NCBI RefSeq assembly: GCF_020805785.1 | Contig: NZ_JAJGZV010000003.1 | Span: 434,001 to 498,000, forward strand | DNA length: 64,000 bases | Source: Flavobacterium chungbukense | GTDB taxonomy: Bacteria > Bacteroidota > Bacteroidia > Flavobacteriales > Flavobacteriaceae | Direction of reading: 5' to 3' | Shown here: in pieces, positions 17,999-25,888 of the stretch | How the letters are laid out: every line of letters begins with the position of its first letter | Numbering within the stretch: the stretch's first letter is position 1 | Position numbers and translations under genes: made by a program | Notes under the pieces: generated by a model | Databases searched by the model: none | Told to the model about the DNA's origin: nothing | What the model saw: the letters and a program-made list of their open reading frames with translations, nothing else

Positions 17999-19060
17999 TT
18001 ATGAAAGCTGTTCTACAACTTTGTCAAAAACCTGTTGCGGCAAAATCGTTCTCATCGCATCTTCATAACCTTCAACCTCTTTATTTCCATAAACCGATGT
18101 TGGCAGTTTTGGATATTGATTTCTGTCTGAAGTCAAAGCATTTTCTAACGTTTGATTGAAAGGTAAAAATCCTGCGTACGGATGCGTTGCGCCCCAAAGT
18201 GTAACTACTTTAACGCCCAACATAGCAGCGATATGCGCATTTCCAGAATCCATAGAAAGCATTACGTCGAGATTGCTAATTAATTGTAATTCCTGCTGAA
18301 ATTTAATTTTCCCAGCCATATTAATCACGTTTTCAAATGGCTCTGAAATCGAATTTAAAATTTCGATTTCTTTTTTTCCTCCGCCAAAAAGCAAAATTTT
18401 GTATGAAGAATTCTCAGCTAATTTTGCAATCACTTCTTGCATTAAATCTAAAGGATAAACCTTAGAATCGTATTGTGCAAAAGGCGCAATTCCAATTAAT
18501 TTTGAATTTTCATTTCCTATAATTTCAAGAATTTCAGCACTTAAAACTGCTTTTTCCGGAAATGTAGTCCCGACGCTTCGGGATGACAAGTCTAAAGGAA
18601 AACCAAGTTGTTCAAATACTTTTGAGTGTCTTTCGAACATCGTTGGCAATGGCGCAAAAACTTTATTTTCAGCACGAGTTAATTCTTTTTTTCCTTCACG
18701 GCCTTTATCTACTGTAGCTCTTTTTTTTCCGCTTAAAGCGAAAAGCAAACTCACAATCTTAGATCTTAAAACATTATGAAGATCAGCAAAAGCATCGATT
18801 TTATGTTTTTTTACATCTTTATATAAACGTAAAAGTCCTAGAAATCCTTTATGTCTTTCTTTTTCATCAAAAGCAAAAAATTCAAGATTTGGAATTCCAT
18901 CAAAAAATGGTTTGAAAAATGGGCGTGAAATAACGGTCAATTTTACCGTTGGATACTGTTTTACAAAAGCTCGTAAAACAGGAACCGTCATGGCGACATC
19001 TCCCATTGCGGATAGTCTCATGACGGCTATATGCTTAATTTTGCTAGACAAGTCTGCCAA
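17999..19060 (-). CDS. Glycosyltransferase family 9 (heptosyltransferase-like)
   Basis: 353 residues with a GT-B fold. The N-terminus reads IKHIAVMRLSAMGDVAMTVP, the GT9 acceptor-domain hallmark, and the C-terminal domain has SMDSGNAHIAAMLGVKVVTL followed by WGATHP, the nucleotide-sugar binding region. GT9 enzymes add heptose or related sugars to the lipopolysaccharide core. The next gene downstream of its promoter, a DUF4254 gene, ends one base before it. A repeat-like 27-base insert lies inside the coding region at 18564-18590. Confidence 0.9.
   Translation of the reverse strand: MADLSSKIKHIAVMRLSAMGDVAMTVPVLRAFVKQYPTVKLTVISRPFFKPFFDGIPNLEFFAFDEKERHKGFLGLLRLYKDVKKHKIDAFADLHNVLRSKIVSLLFALSGKKRATVDKGREGKKELTRAENKVFAPLPTMFERHSKVFEQLGFPLDLSSRSVGTTFPEKAVLSAEILEIIGNENSKLIGIAPFAQYDSKVYPLDLMQEVIAKLAENSSYKILLFGGGKKEIEILNSISEPFENVINMAGKIKFQQELQLISNLDVMLSMDSGNAHIAAMLGVKVVTLWGATHPYAGFLPFNQTLENALTSDRNQYPKLPTSVYGNKEVEGYEDAMRTILPQQVFDKVVEQLS
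18564..18590. repeat. REP-like sequence embedded in the GT9 gene
   Basis: CCCGACGCTTCGGG (18569-18582) forms a five-base stem and is followed by ATGACAAG. The minus-strand read TGTCATCCCGAAGCGTCGGG resembles intergenic repeats common in Flavobacterium (from memory). Here it is translated in frame as LSSRSVGTT in the middle of the enzyme. Confidence 0.5.
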
Positions 19061-19061
19061 A

Positions 19062-19667
19062 TTATTTTTTATTTTGATACAATACTGGGTTCAATTCGTC
19101 GTCGTTGTACATTTTCATTTGCTTGTACACTTTCATGAATTTATCTCCATTTTCAATATCTGTCAATAATTCTTCGATTGCTGTAGATAAATCTGTTCTT
19201 TGTTCTAAAAGTATATTTAATTTTTCCTGACATTTATCTCTATGTTCTTGAGAAGCTTCTGGACGAGTTGCCTCTTCGTGCATGTGATAAATTTTTAATG
19301 CCAAAATTGACAATCTATCAAATGCCCAAGCTGGACTTTCAGAATTGATTTTTGCTCCATCTTTAGCTTGTATATTGCTATATTTCTGCAAAAAATAGCT
19401 ATCGATGTATTCTACCATGTCTGTACGTTCTTGATTTGATGCATCGATTCTTCTTTTTAAAGTTAAAGCGGCAACAGGATCAATTTGCGGATCACGGATA
19501 ATATCTTCAAAATGCCATTGAACGGTATCAATCCAATTTTTTAGATATAACAAATGCTCGAACTTATCTTTCGGATAAGGATTATTAATCGGCTGATCAA
19601 CATTATCAAATTGATGATAATCTTTGATACTTTGCTCGAAAACAGAATATGCTAATTTTGAAAACAT
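19062..19667 (-). CDS. DUF4254 family protein
   Basis: 201 residues, all-helical and charged, without signal peptide or membrane segment. The words HLLYLKNWIDTVQWHFEDII, KRRIDASNQERTDMVEYID and INSESPAWAFDRLSILALKI match the DUF4254 family as I recall it, which is nearly always found beside a GT9 glycosyltransferase in Bacteroidota. Function unknown; the one-base gap to the glycosyltransferase gene argues for shared function in envelope sugar metabolism. Confidence 0.8.
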   Translation of the reverse strand: MFSKLAYSVFEQSIKDYHQFDNVDQPINNPYPKDKFEHLLYLKNWIDTVQWHFEDIIRDPQIDPVAALTLKRRIDASNQERTDMVEYIDSYFLQKYSNIQAKDGAKINSESPAWAFDRLSILALKIYHMHEEATRPEASQEHRDKCQEKLNILLEQRTDLSTAIEELLTDIENGDKFMKVYKQMKMYNDDELNPVLYQNKK

Positions 19668-19688
19668 GTATTTATTTTTTTAGAGTTA

Positions 19689-19696
19689 CAAAGATA
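19689..19696 (-). promoter_or_regulatory. -7 box of the DUF4254-GT9 operon
   Basis: Minus strand TATCTTTG, a perfect TAnnTTTG, 21 bases before the DUF4254 ATG. Confidence 0.55.
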
Positions 19697-19778
19697 CTTT
19701 TTATACTTTTATGCTGCGAAAAAAACCAATTATTTTTCCTTTTCTTATCTTTAATCGTTAATAAATTACTATTTCATC

Positions 19779-20432
19779 ATGAAAATTCATTATATATCTG
19801 AAAAAAACAGTGTTTTAAATCATTTTTTAGGACAAATTAGAAATGTTGATGTTCAGAATGATAGCATGCGGTTCAGACGAAATATTGAACGTATTGGAGA
19901 AATCATGGCTTACGAATTAAGCAAAATTTTACCTTATAAAGATGTTGAAATTCAAACACCGCTAGGCATAAAAAAAACAACACAAATTGAAACCGATTTG
20001 GTTTTATGTCCCATTCTAAGAGCTGGGTTGCCACTTCATAACGGTTTTCTGAATTATTTTGATCATGCCGAAAATAGCTTTGTTTCGGCTTGCAGATACC
20101 ATCCAAACAATGATGATGAATTTGAAATTTTAGTTGAATATCAAGCGATTTCAAACTTAAACAATAAAACTGTTTTACTTCTAGATCCAATGCTGGCAAC
20201 TGGACAATCTATTGTTGCTGTTCATAAAAAGTTAATGGAAAATGCTACTCCAACAGAATTTCATATTGTTGTGGTTATTGCTGCTCCAGAAGGAATTGCT
20301 CATCTTGAAGAAAATCTTCCAGAAAATTGCCATTTATGGGTTGCTTCTTTGGATGAAAAACTAAATGAGAAAAACTATATTGTTCCTGGCCTTGGTGACG
20401 CTGGAGATCTTGCTTACGGAAGTAAATTATAA
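19779..20432 (+). CDS. upp: Uracil phosphoribosyltransferase
   Basis: 217 residues. The enzyme makes UMP from uracil and PRPP in pyrimidine salvage. The PRPP loop is VLLLDPMLATGQSIV (residues about 128-142), the PRAGLP-like segment is LCPILRAGLPLHNGF, and the uracil-binding C-terminus reads YIVPGLGDAGDLAYG. Full length. Its last six bases overlap the convergent membrane protein gene. Confidence 0.96.
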   Translation: MKIHYISEKNSVLNHFLGQIRNVDVQNDSMRFRRNIERIGEIMAYELSKILPYKDVEIQTPLGIKKTTQIETDLVLCPILRAGLPLHNGFLNYFDHAENSFVSACRYHPNNDDEFEILVEYQAISNLNNKTVLLLDPMLATGQSIVAVHKKLMENATPTEFHIVVVIAAPEGIAHLEENLPENCHLWVASLDEKLNEKNYIVPGLGDAGDLAYGSKL

Positions 20433-21356
20433 TTGTGAGAAAAAGGTAAATAAACTACATACGATCAGCACATAATATACAATTTCGTTATTGAGCTTTT
20501 GCTGCATATATTCTACATGACTTGCCGCCATAATGGTTAATGGAGCAATACTGAATAATAGTAAATCATTGCTTTTATTTGGAGAAATAAGGAAAACCAA
20601 AACAGCAATGAAAAAGTAGGCTACAATTTTTTTGTATGATGAATGAACAATCTGAGGTCTATTTGACAAAGTCATTAACATCGAGGTAACAAAGAATAAG
20701 GTCACTGCAGTATATATTGAAAGCGCAGCATTTTCATAATTATTCTTAAAATAATCAATTTTAAAATCAAGGACAGCACGTTCCTGAATAAAGGCCAATG
20801 CATCGATATTAAAAATTAATGAAATCATATAGAATAAAATGGCCACCGCCAAAAAAGCAATAAATGGCAAAACCCAGTTTCTATAATCGCGTGAAACGTG
20901 AAAAATAATAGATATGTAGACCAATAAAAGAAACAAAATACTCCAAAATTGAAATAAAGAAGCTACAAAAATCCAAAATGCGGCATCAAATATTTTTTCT
21001 TTTGAAGCTTTTAGAGATTGTAAAGAAACCAATCTTCGAAGTGACAATAAAATAAAGAAGTTGGCATAAACAACATTTGCATTATTAAATATGGTTGGAA
21101 AAAACAAAAGAAATAACAAGTAGAAAAGTATCGCGTAACCATTGTCTTTACTGAGTCCGTTCTTTTTTACGATAAAATTGATCATAAAAAATGAAGCCAA
21201 AATAAAGCATAATAAACTCACTTTTTGAAATGCCAAAAAATAAGAACTAACCCAAGTTGGGTCTTTAATTTGGAACATAAAAAAGAAAACCAGTATTAAA
21301 ATTACAACCAATGAATAATTTAATGGCGTAGATTTTTTAAAAACACTTGTTATCAT
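20427..21356 (-). CDS. Multi-pass membrane protein (DUF6427-like)
   Basis: 309 residues with about nine hydrophobic helices from YSLVVILILVFFFMF onward and a loop rich in aromatic residues around 190-210 (FIQERAVLDFKIDYFKNNYE). I recall this as the DUF6427 family of Flavobacteriia; no function known. It lies tail to tail with upp and head to head with the 76-residue membrane protein gene, an arrangement that appears conserved in this group (from memory). Confidence 0.65.
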   Translation of the reverse strand: MITSVFKKSTPLNYSLVVILILVFFFMFQIKDPTWVSSYFLAFQKVSLLCFILASFFMINFIVKKNGLSKDNGYAILFYLLFLLFFPTIFNNANVVYANFFILLSLRRLVSLQSLKASKEKIFDAAFWIFVASLFQFWSILFLLLVYISIIFHVSRDYRNWVLPFIAFLAVAILFYMISLIFNIDALAFIQERAVLDFKIDYFKNNYENAALSIYTAVTLFFVTSMLMTLSNRPQIVHSSYKKIVAYFFIAVLVFLISPNKSNDLLLFSIAPLTIMAASHVEYMQQKLNNEIVYYVLIVCSLFTFFSQL

Positions 21357-21368
21357 AAGGATATTTTA

Positions 21369-21376
21369 TACTTTTG
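21369..21376 (+). promoter_or_regulatory. -7 box before the DUF6341-like gene
   Basis: TACTTTTG matches TAnnTTTG, leaving a leader of about 115 bases before the ATG at 21498. The long leader lowers confidence. Confidence 0.35.
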
Positions 21377-21497
21377 TGATTGTAAAGATAATACTTGTTT
21401 AAAAGGAAAAACCTAACAAGTAGAAAAAAGATTTGGTTTGCCGAATTTTATCTTCAAAGCATTACACAACAATAAATAACATATAATTTTTTAAATT

Positions 21498-21728
21498 ATG
21501 AAAGCTTTTTTCGAAGGAATTCAATACTTATTCGTTAACATTTTGTTTGCTCCTCTTGACTTTTTACGTCGTTTGGAATTAATTACATGGTTTGGTGCAA
21601 ACACTATTAACTGGATTTTCATGATCATCTGCTCTGCTGCAATCGTTTATTGGATCAAACAATTACGTATTTTTGATGATGCTGGAACAGAAAACCAAGA
21701 TACAACAGCTCATTCATTTTTAAAATAA
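21498..21728 (+). CDS. Small membrane protein (DUF6341-like)
   Basis: 76 residues. It opens MKAFFEGIQYLFVNILFAPL with an amphipathic segment, then a membrane helix (NTINWIFMIICSAAIVYWI) and a short polar tail. I recall it as DUF6341, a Flavobacteriia family seen beside upp. No function known. A terminator stem follows at 21731. Confidence 0.75.
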   Translation: MKAFFEGIQYLFVNILFAPLDFLRRLELITWFGANTINWIFMIICSAAIVYWIKQLRIFDDAGTENQDTTAHSFLK

Positions 21729-21730
21729 AA

Positions 21731-21757
21731 ACCAAACCCTTAATTAAAAGGGTTGGT
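21731..21757. terminator. Bidirectional terminator between convergent genes
   Basis: Stem ACCAAACCCTT / AAGGGTTGGT with a short A/T loop, a downstream T-rich run on the plus strand and an A-rich run upstream, serving the small membrane gene and purD. Confidence 0.75.
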
Positions 21758-21768
21758 CATTTTTATTT

Positions 21769-23043
21769 TTAAATTAAATCGAAACCGATATCTTTTCTAA
21801 AATACATCTTATCAAAGCTTAGTTTATCTATGTTTTGGTAAGATTTTTTTATGGCCTCTTGGAAATTATCTCCGTAAGATGTTACTGCAATTACACGTCC
21901 TCCATTAGTAACGACATTTCCGTTATCTAATTTTGTTCCTGCATGAAAAACGATAGATTCTTCAATATTTTCTAATCCAGAAATTAATTTTCCTTTTTCA
22001 AAATCTTCAGGATATCCACCAGAAACAACCATAACAGTTGTAGCGCTTCTTGGATCAACTTCTAAATTAAAATCTCCTAATTTCTGATCTGCAACAGACA
22101 AAAACAATTCAACTAAATCAGATTTTAATCTCGGAACCACAACTTCAGTTTCAGGATCTCCCATTCTCACGTTGTATTCAATAACGATTGGTTCGTTTTT
22201 AACGTTGATTAAACCAATAAAAACAAAACCTTTATATTCGATTCCGTCTTTTTGGAAACCTTCGATTGTTGGTTTTACGATACGAGTTTCAATTTTTTCC
22301 ATTAAAACAGCATCCACATAAGGAACTGGAGAAACTGCTCCCATTCCACCTGTGTTTAAACCTGTATCTCCTTCACCAATTCTTTTGTAATCTTTTGCCG
22401 TTGGCAGAATTTTATAGTTTTTTCCGTCAGTTAAAACGAAACAGCTTAATTCGATTCCGTCTAAAAATTCTTCAATAACAACTTTAGAACTTGCTGCTCC
22501 AAATTTCTCGTGAACCAACATGTTTCTTAATTCTGTTTTTGCTTCTTCAAGATCTTGAATAATCAAAACTCCTTTTCCTGCAGCTAAACCGTCTGCTTTT
22601 AAAACGTAAGGTGGTTGTAAAGTTTCTAAGAAATCACATCCTTTCTCTACTGTTTCGGCAGTAAAACTATCGTAAGCAGCTGTTGGAATATTATGTTTCA
22701 TCAAGAATTCTTTTGCAAATTCTTTGCTTCCTTCTAATTGAGCACCTAATTTAGATGGTCCAATGACTGGAATATGTTTTAAACTTTCGTCGTTTTTAAA
22801 ATAATCGTAAATACCTTTTACCAATGGATCTTCAGGTCCTACAACTACTAAACTTATATTTTCTTTAAGTACTAAAGCTTTTACGGCTTCAAAATCTGTC
22901 GCAGATATTGCCACATTTTCAGCAATTGCAGCTGTTCCCGCATTTCCAGGTACTACAAAAAGTTTTTCGCAAAGCGGACTCTGAGTCATTTTCCATGCAA
23001 ATGCATGCTCTCTTCCGCCTGATCCCAATAATAAAATTGTCAT
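21769..23043 (-). CDS. purD: Phosphoribosylamine-glycine ligase
   Basis: 424 residues from the ATG at 23041-23043; a longer frame exists, but the family starts MTILLLGSGGREHAFAW, as here, and a -7 box sits just upstream of this ATG. The enzyme performs the second step of purine synthesis, joining phosphoribosylamine and glycine with ATP. The ATP-grasp domain shows PPYVLKADGLAAGKGVLI and the GARS signature FRMGDPET-like sequence reads NVRMGDPETEVVVPRL. Full length. Confidence 0.97.
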   Translation of the reverse strand: MTILLLGSGGREHAFAWKMTQSPLCEKLFVVPGNAGTAAIAENVAISATDFEAVKALVLKENISLVVVGPEDPLVKGIYDYFKNDESLKHIPVIGPSKLGAQLEGSKEFAKEFLMKHNIPTAAYDSFTAETVEKGCDFLETLQPPYVLKADGLAAGKGVLIIQDLEEAKTELRNMLVHEKFGAASSKVVIEEFLDGIELSCFVLTDGKNYKILPTAKDYKRIGEGDTGLNTGGMGAVSPVPYVDAVLMEKIETRIVKPTIEGFQKDGIEYKGFVFIGLINVKNEPIVIEYNVRMGDPETEVVVPRLKSDLVELFLSVADQKLGDFNLEVDPRSATTVMVVSGGYPEDFEKGKLISGLENIEESIVFHAGTKLDNGNVVTNGGRVIAVTSYGDNFQEAIKKSYQNIDKLSFDKMYFRKDIGFDLI

Positions 23044-23069
23044 GGTGTTGTTGTATTTTAGTTGTGGTG

Positions 23070-23077
23070 CAAAAATA
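23070..23077 (-). promoter_or_regulatory. -7 box of purD
   Basis: Minus strand TATTTTTG, 26 bases before the purD ATG, decides for the shorter start of purD. Confidence 0.6.
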
Positions 23078-23112
23078 GTCGCTTTTGAGCTTAAATAATA
23101 ATTTTTTTTACT

Positions 23113-23120
23113 TACTTTTG
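23113..23120 (+). promoter_or_regulatory. -7 box of the higBA operon
   Basis: TACTTTTG fits TAnnTTTG and lies 20 bases before the higB start at 23141. Toxin-antitoxin operons are usually repressed by their antitoxin at this point; no clear operator palindrome was seen. Confidence 0.5.
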
Positions 23121-23140
23121 ACGTTAGTAATGCGAAAGGT

Positions 23141-23422
23141 ATGATAATCTCATTTGGGTCGAAAGAAACTGAAAAAATTTGGAATGGTATCGCTGTCAAA
23201 AAACCATCAATTGAAATACAGCAAATTGGCAGGAGAAAACTCAGAATGCTTCATAATTCTCAAAATTTAACCGATTTAAGAATTCCGCCTTCAAATCGTC
23301 TTGAAAAATTAAGTGGTAATCTAAAGGAATTTTATAGCATTAGGATCAATAATCAATGGCGTATCATTTTTATTTGGGAAAATGGAAATGCCTCAAATGT
23401 TGAAATTGTTGATTATCATTAA
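23141..23422 (+). CDS. higB: HigB-type toxin (RelE/ParE superfamily mRNA interferase)
   Basis: 93 residues, typical of HigB toxins that cut mRNA on the ribosome. It opens MIISFGSKETEKIWNG and carries the family words KLRMLHNSQNLTDLRIPPSN, RLEKLSGNLKEFYSIRINN and QWRIIFIWENGNASNVEIVD, including the conserved basic and aromatic residues near the C-terminus (R-I-N-x-Q-W-R-I-x-F). The toxin comes first and the antitoxin follows 13 bases after its stop, the inverted order characteristic of higBA. Confidence 0.93.
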   Translation: MIISFGSKETEKIWNGIAVKKPSIEIQQIGRRKLRMLHNSQNLTDLRIPPSNRLEKLSGNLKEFYSIRINNQWRIIFIWENGNASNVEIVDYH

Positions 23423-23435
23423 AAAAGAATTAAAA

Positions 23436-23738
23436 ATGGAAAAATTAAAAAATATACATCCTGGAGAAATTTTATCGGAAGAATTTTTAATTCCTCTAAA
23501 CATTACGCCTTATCGTTTATCGAAAGATTTGAAAATTCCACAAACCAGAATTTCTGAAATTATTAAAGGAAATAGAAGAATTACTGCCGATACCGCTTTA
23601 CGATTGAGTCATTATTTTGGAAATTCAGCAAAATTTTGGCTTGGACTTCAGGACGATTTTGACATTGAAGAAGAAGAGTCAAATAAAGGTCAGGAATTAA
23701 AATCAATAAAACGTTACGATTTAAAAGAAGCAGTTTAA
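23436..23738 (+). CDS. higA: HigA-type antitoxin (XRE helix-turn-helix)
   Basis: 100 residues from the ATG at 23436; a longer frame would overlap the toxin and lacks the family start MEKLKNIHPGEILSEEFL. The XRE-type helix-turn-helix is clear: ITPYRLSKDLKIPQTRISEI followed by KGNRRITADTALRLSHYFG and the HigA hallmark SAKFWLGLQDDFDI. It should neutralise HigB and repress the operon. The stop codon overlaps the start of the next gene (TAATG), so the ligase is translationally coupled to it. Confidence 0.93.
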   Translation: MEKLKNIHPGEILSEEFLIPLNITPYRLSKDLKIPQTRISEIIKGNRRITADTALRLSHYFGNSAKFWLGLQDDFDIEEEESNKGQELKSIKRYDLKEAV

Positions 23739-25048
23739 TGATTCGTCTCTTTGATTTTTCTCTACAATTAAATGGTTTTCCGTTAAAGAAAGCCAAATCT
23801 GAATTGGAGAAAATTATTCATTTATCTGAAGAAGAATTTATCACTTTTCTTGAAAACAAAAAGAAAGAAATCGTCGATTTTCATCTTAATCATAATTTCT
23901 TTTACAAAGATTTAGTTGGAGATAAAACTGATGAAAACTGGGAAAATCTTCCAATACTAAACAAACAAAATTTACAAAAACCTCTTGAAGAAAGACTTTC
24001 AAAAGGTTATTCCAAGAAAAACATTTATCTCAACAAAACTTCTGGATCTAGCGGAACTCCGTTTGTTTTTGCAAAAGATAAATATTCTCATGCCTTAACT
24101 TGGACTTCGATTATAATGCGGTTTGGATGGTTTGGAATTGATTTTAACAAATCGTATCAAGCGCGATTTTACGGAATTCCATTAGATTTTATTGGATATC
24201 AAAAAGAACGTTTCAAAGATTTTCTAACGAATCGCTTTCGTTTTCCTGTTTTTGATTTATCTGATGCAGTTTTAGAAAAATTTCTACAGAAATTCAAAAC
24301 CAAAAAATTCGAATACATCAATGGTTATACAAGTTCTATCGTTTTATTTGCTAAATTTTTACAACAGAAAAATATAATTTTGAACGAAGTTTGTCCAACC
24401 TTAAAAGCGTGTTTTGTTACTTCTGAAATGCTTTTTGAATCGGATAAAAAACTACTCGAAAAACAATTTGGAATTCCAATTATACGAGAATATGGTGCAT
24501 CTGAATTGGATTTGATTGCTTTTGAAAATCCTGAAGGTAAATGGCAAGTAAACTCAGAAACGCTGTTTGTTGAAATTTTAGACGAGAATAATAATCCTGT
24601 TCCACATGGAACAGAAGGAAAAATTGTGATTACTTCCTTATTTAATAAAGCCAATCCATTTATTCGATACGAAATTGGCGACATCGGAATTCTCGATGAA
24701 AAAAGTACACCGCAAAAACCTATTCTCAAAAAATTAATCGGCAGAACCAATGACGTTGCTATTTTACCAAGTGGCAAAAAATCGCCTGGATTGACTTTTT
24801 ATTATGTAACCAAAAGTATTATTGAAGATGATGGAAATGTAAAAGAATTTATCATCAAACAAAACAAAATAGACACTTTTGAAATTGAATATATCTCTGA
24901 AAAAGAATTAGTTTCAGAACAAATTCAAAAAATAAAAGAAGCTATAGATTTGTATTTAGAACCCAATTTAAACTTCACTTTTACTAGAAAAATTGTTTTA
25001 GAAAGAACCAATCGAGGGAAATTAAAACAGTTTCAATCTTATTTATAA
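23738..25048 (+). CDS. Phenylacetate-CoA ligase-like adenylate-forming enzyme (CapK family)
   Basis: 436 residues. The AMP-binding loop is NKTSGSSGTPFVFAKD (about residue 97), the A5-like motif is REYGASELDLIAFENPEGKW, and the hinge region reads LIGRTNDVAILPSGKK. This pattern is that of the PaaK/CapK group of adenylating enzymes found in capsule and polysaccharide clusters, where the substrate is mostly unknown. Start ATG overlaps the higA stop by one base. It sits just before the polysaccharide cluster that begins with wecB. Confidence 0.85.
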   Translation: MIRLFDFSLQLNGFPLKKAKSELEKIIHLSEEEFITFLENKKKEIVDFHLNHNFFYKDLVGDKTDENWENLPILNKQNLQKPLEERLSKGYSKKNIYLNKTSGSSGTPFVFAKDKYSHALTWTSIIMRFGWFGIDFNKSYQARFYGIPLDFIGYQKERFKDFLTNRFRFPVFDLSDAVLEKFLQKFKTKKFEYINGYTSSIVLFAKFLQQKNIILNEVCPTLKACFVTSEMLFESDKKLLEKQFGIPIIREYGASELDLIAFENPEGKWQVNSETLFVEILDENNNPVPHGTEGKIVITSLFNKANPFIRYEIGDIGILDEKSTPQKPILKKLIGRTNDVAILPSGKKSPGLTFYYVTKSIIEDDGNVKEFIIKQNKIDTFEIEYISEKELVSEQIQKIKEAIDLYLEPNLNFTFTRKIVLERTNRGKLKQFQSYL

Positions 25049-25063
25049 ATATAAATAAAATCT

Positions 25064-25071
25064 TACATTTG
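25064..25071 (+). promoter_or_regulatory. -7 box of the ORF6N gene
   Basis: TACATTTG fits TAnnTTTG, 19 bases before the ATG at 25091. It suggests separate transcription from the ligase. Confidence 0.5.
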
Positions 25072-25090
25072 TTTTTTTTAATTAAAACTT

Positions 25091-25612
25091 ATGAACGATC
25101 AATCTTTACTTTCTGAAGAAACAATTTCTAATAAAATATATTACATACGTGGTCAAAAAGTGATGCTTGACATTGATTTAGCAGACCTCTATGAAATTGA
25201 AACACGAGTTTTAAAACAGGCAGTAAAAAGAAACATTTCAAGATTTCCTGAAGATTTCATGTTTAAATTATCCCAAAGTGAATTTGCAAACTTGAAATCA
25301 CAATTTGTGATATCAAGTTGGGGAGGAATTCGAAAACTACCTTCTGTTTTTACAGAACATGGTGTACTAATGCTTTCAAGTGTCTTAAAAAGCGACAAAG
25401 CCATTCAAACCAATATTCAAATTATGAGGATTTTCACGAAAGTGAGACAAATGCTTTTGGACACAACTGAAATTAAAGTTGATATACTCCAGATTCAAAA
25501 GAAGTTAGAAAATCACGATAAAAACATTGAGTTGGTTTTTTCTTATTTGGATGAACTGACAGAGAAAAAAGAAAACGAATCTGAAAGAGTGAAAATTGGT
25601 TATAAAAAATAA
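25091..25612 (+). CDS. ORF6N-domain DNA-binding protein
   Basis: 173 residues. The N-terminal ORF6N domain (about 10-95), a KilA-N related DNA-binding fold from phages and mobile elements, reads YYIRGQKVMLDIDLADLYEI, ETRVLKQAVKRNISRFPEDF and the nearly invariant SSWGGIRKLPSVFTEHGVLM. A charged helical tail (about 120-173) follows. The coding stretch at 25289-25319 is itself a long imperfect palindrome that is closely matched by palindromes in the spacer just downstream. Role unknown; many are stand-alone genes in Bacteroidota genomes. Confidence 0.9.
   Translation: MNDQSLLSEETISNKIYYIRGQKVMLDIDLADLYEIETRVLKQAVKRNISRFPEDFMFKLSQSEFANLKSQFVISSWGGIRKLPSVFTEHGVLMLSSVLKSDKAIQTNIQIMRIFTKVRQMLLDTTEIKVDILQIQKKLENHDKNIELVFSYLDELTEKKENESERVKIGYKK
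25289..25319. repeat. Palindrome inside the ORF6N gene
   Basis: A 31-base near-palindrome centred at 25304 with core ATCACAATTTGTGAT. It encodes the LKSQFVIS segment of the domain. It differs from the downstream palindrome at 25651-25681 at only a few bases. Confidence 0.85.
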
Positions 25613-25625
25613 CTTTCTAAATCCT

Positions 25626-25773
25626 CAAGGTCGTAATTTGCGACCTTGAAAACTTGATGTCACAATTTGTGACATCAAGTTTATATTTCAACTTATTGAA
25701 AATGATGCAATTCTTCAAGGTCGCAAATTGCGACCTTAAAGATTGGAGATCACAAATTGTGATCTCCAATCTT
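25626..25773. repeat. Array of four palindromes downstream of the ORF6N gene
   Basis: Palindromes at 25626-25648, 25651-25681, 25717-25737 and 25739-25773. All share a core of the form CRCAAWTTGYG: TCGTAATTTGCGA, TCACAATTTGTGA, TCGCAAATTGCGA and TCACAAATTGTGA. They alternate between an AAGGTCG...CGACCTT type and a TCACAAWTTGTGA type. A decayed partial copy seems to lie near 25824-25848 (GGAGATTACAATTT). Each could form a strong hairpin or be a protein-binding site. Confidence 0.85.
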
Positions 25774-25854
25774 CAAGCTTTTATAATCCTTTTCAAAATT
25801 TGAATTTTAAACATAACTAAATCTTCCAATTTATGGAGATTACAATTTAAACTT

Positions 25855-25862
25855 TACTTTTG
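25855..25862 (+). promoter_or_regulatory. -7 box of the polysaccharide cluster (wecB)
   Basis: TACTTTTG fits TAnnTTTG, 26 bases before the wecB ATG. Confidence 0.5.
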
Positions 25863-25888
25863 CCAAAGAAAGTTTTTAGAAAGAATTT

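Noticed and set aside
23043..23199. Longer purD start 52 codons upstream
   Set aside because: The extension matches no family sequence, spans the -7 box of purD and overlaps higB; the ATG at 23041-23043 fits the known family start.
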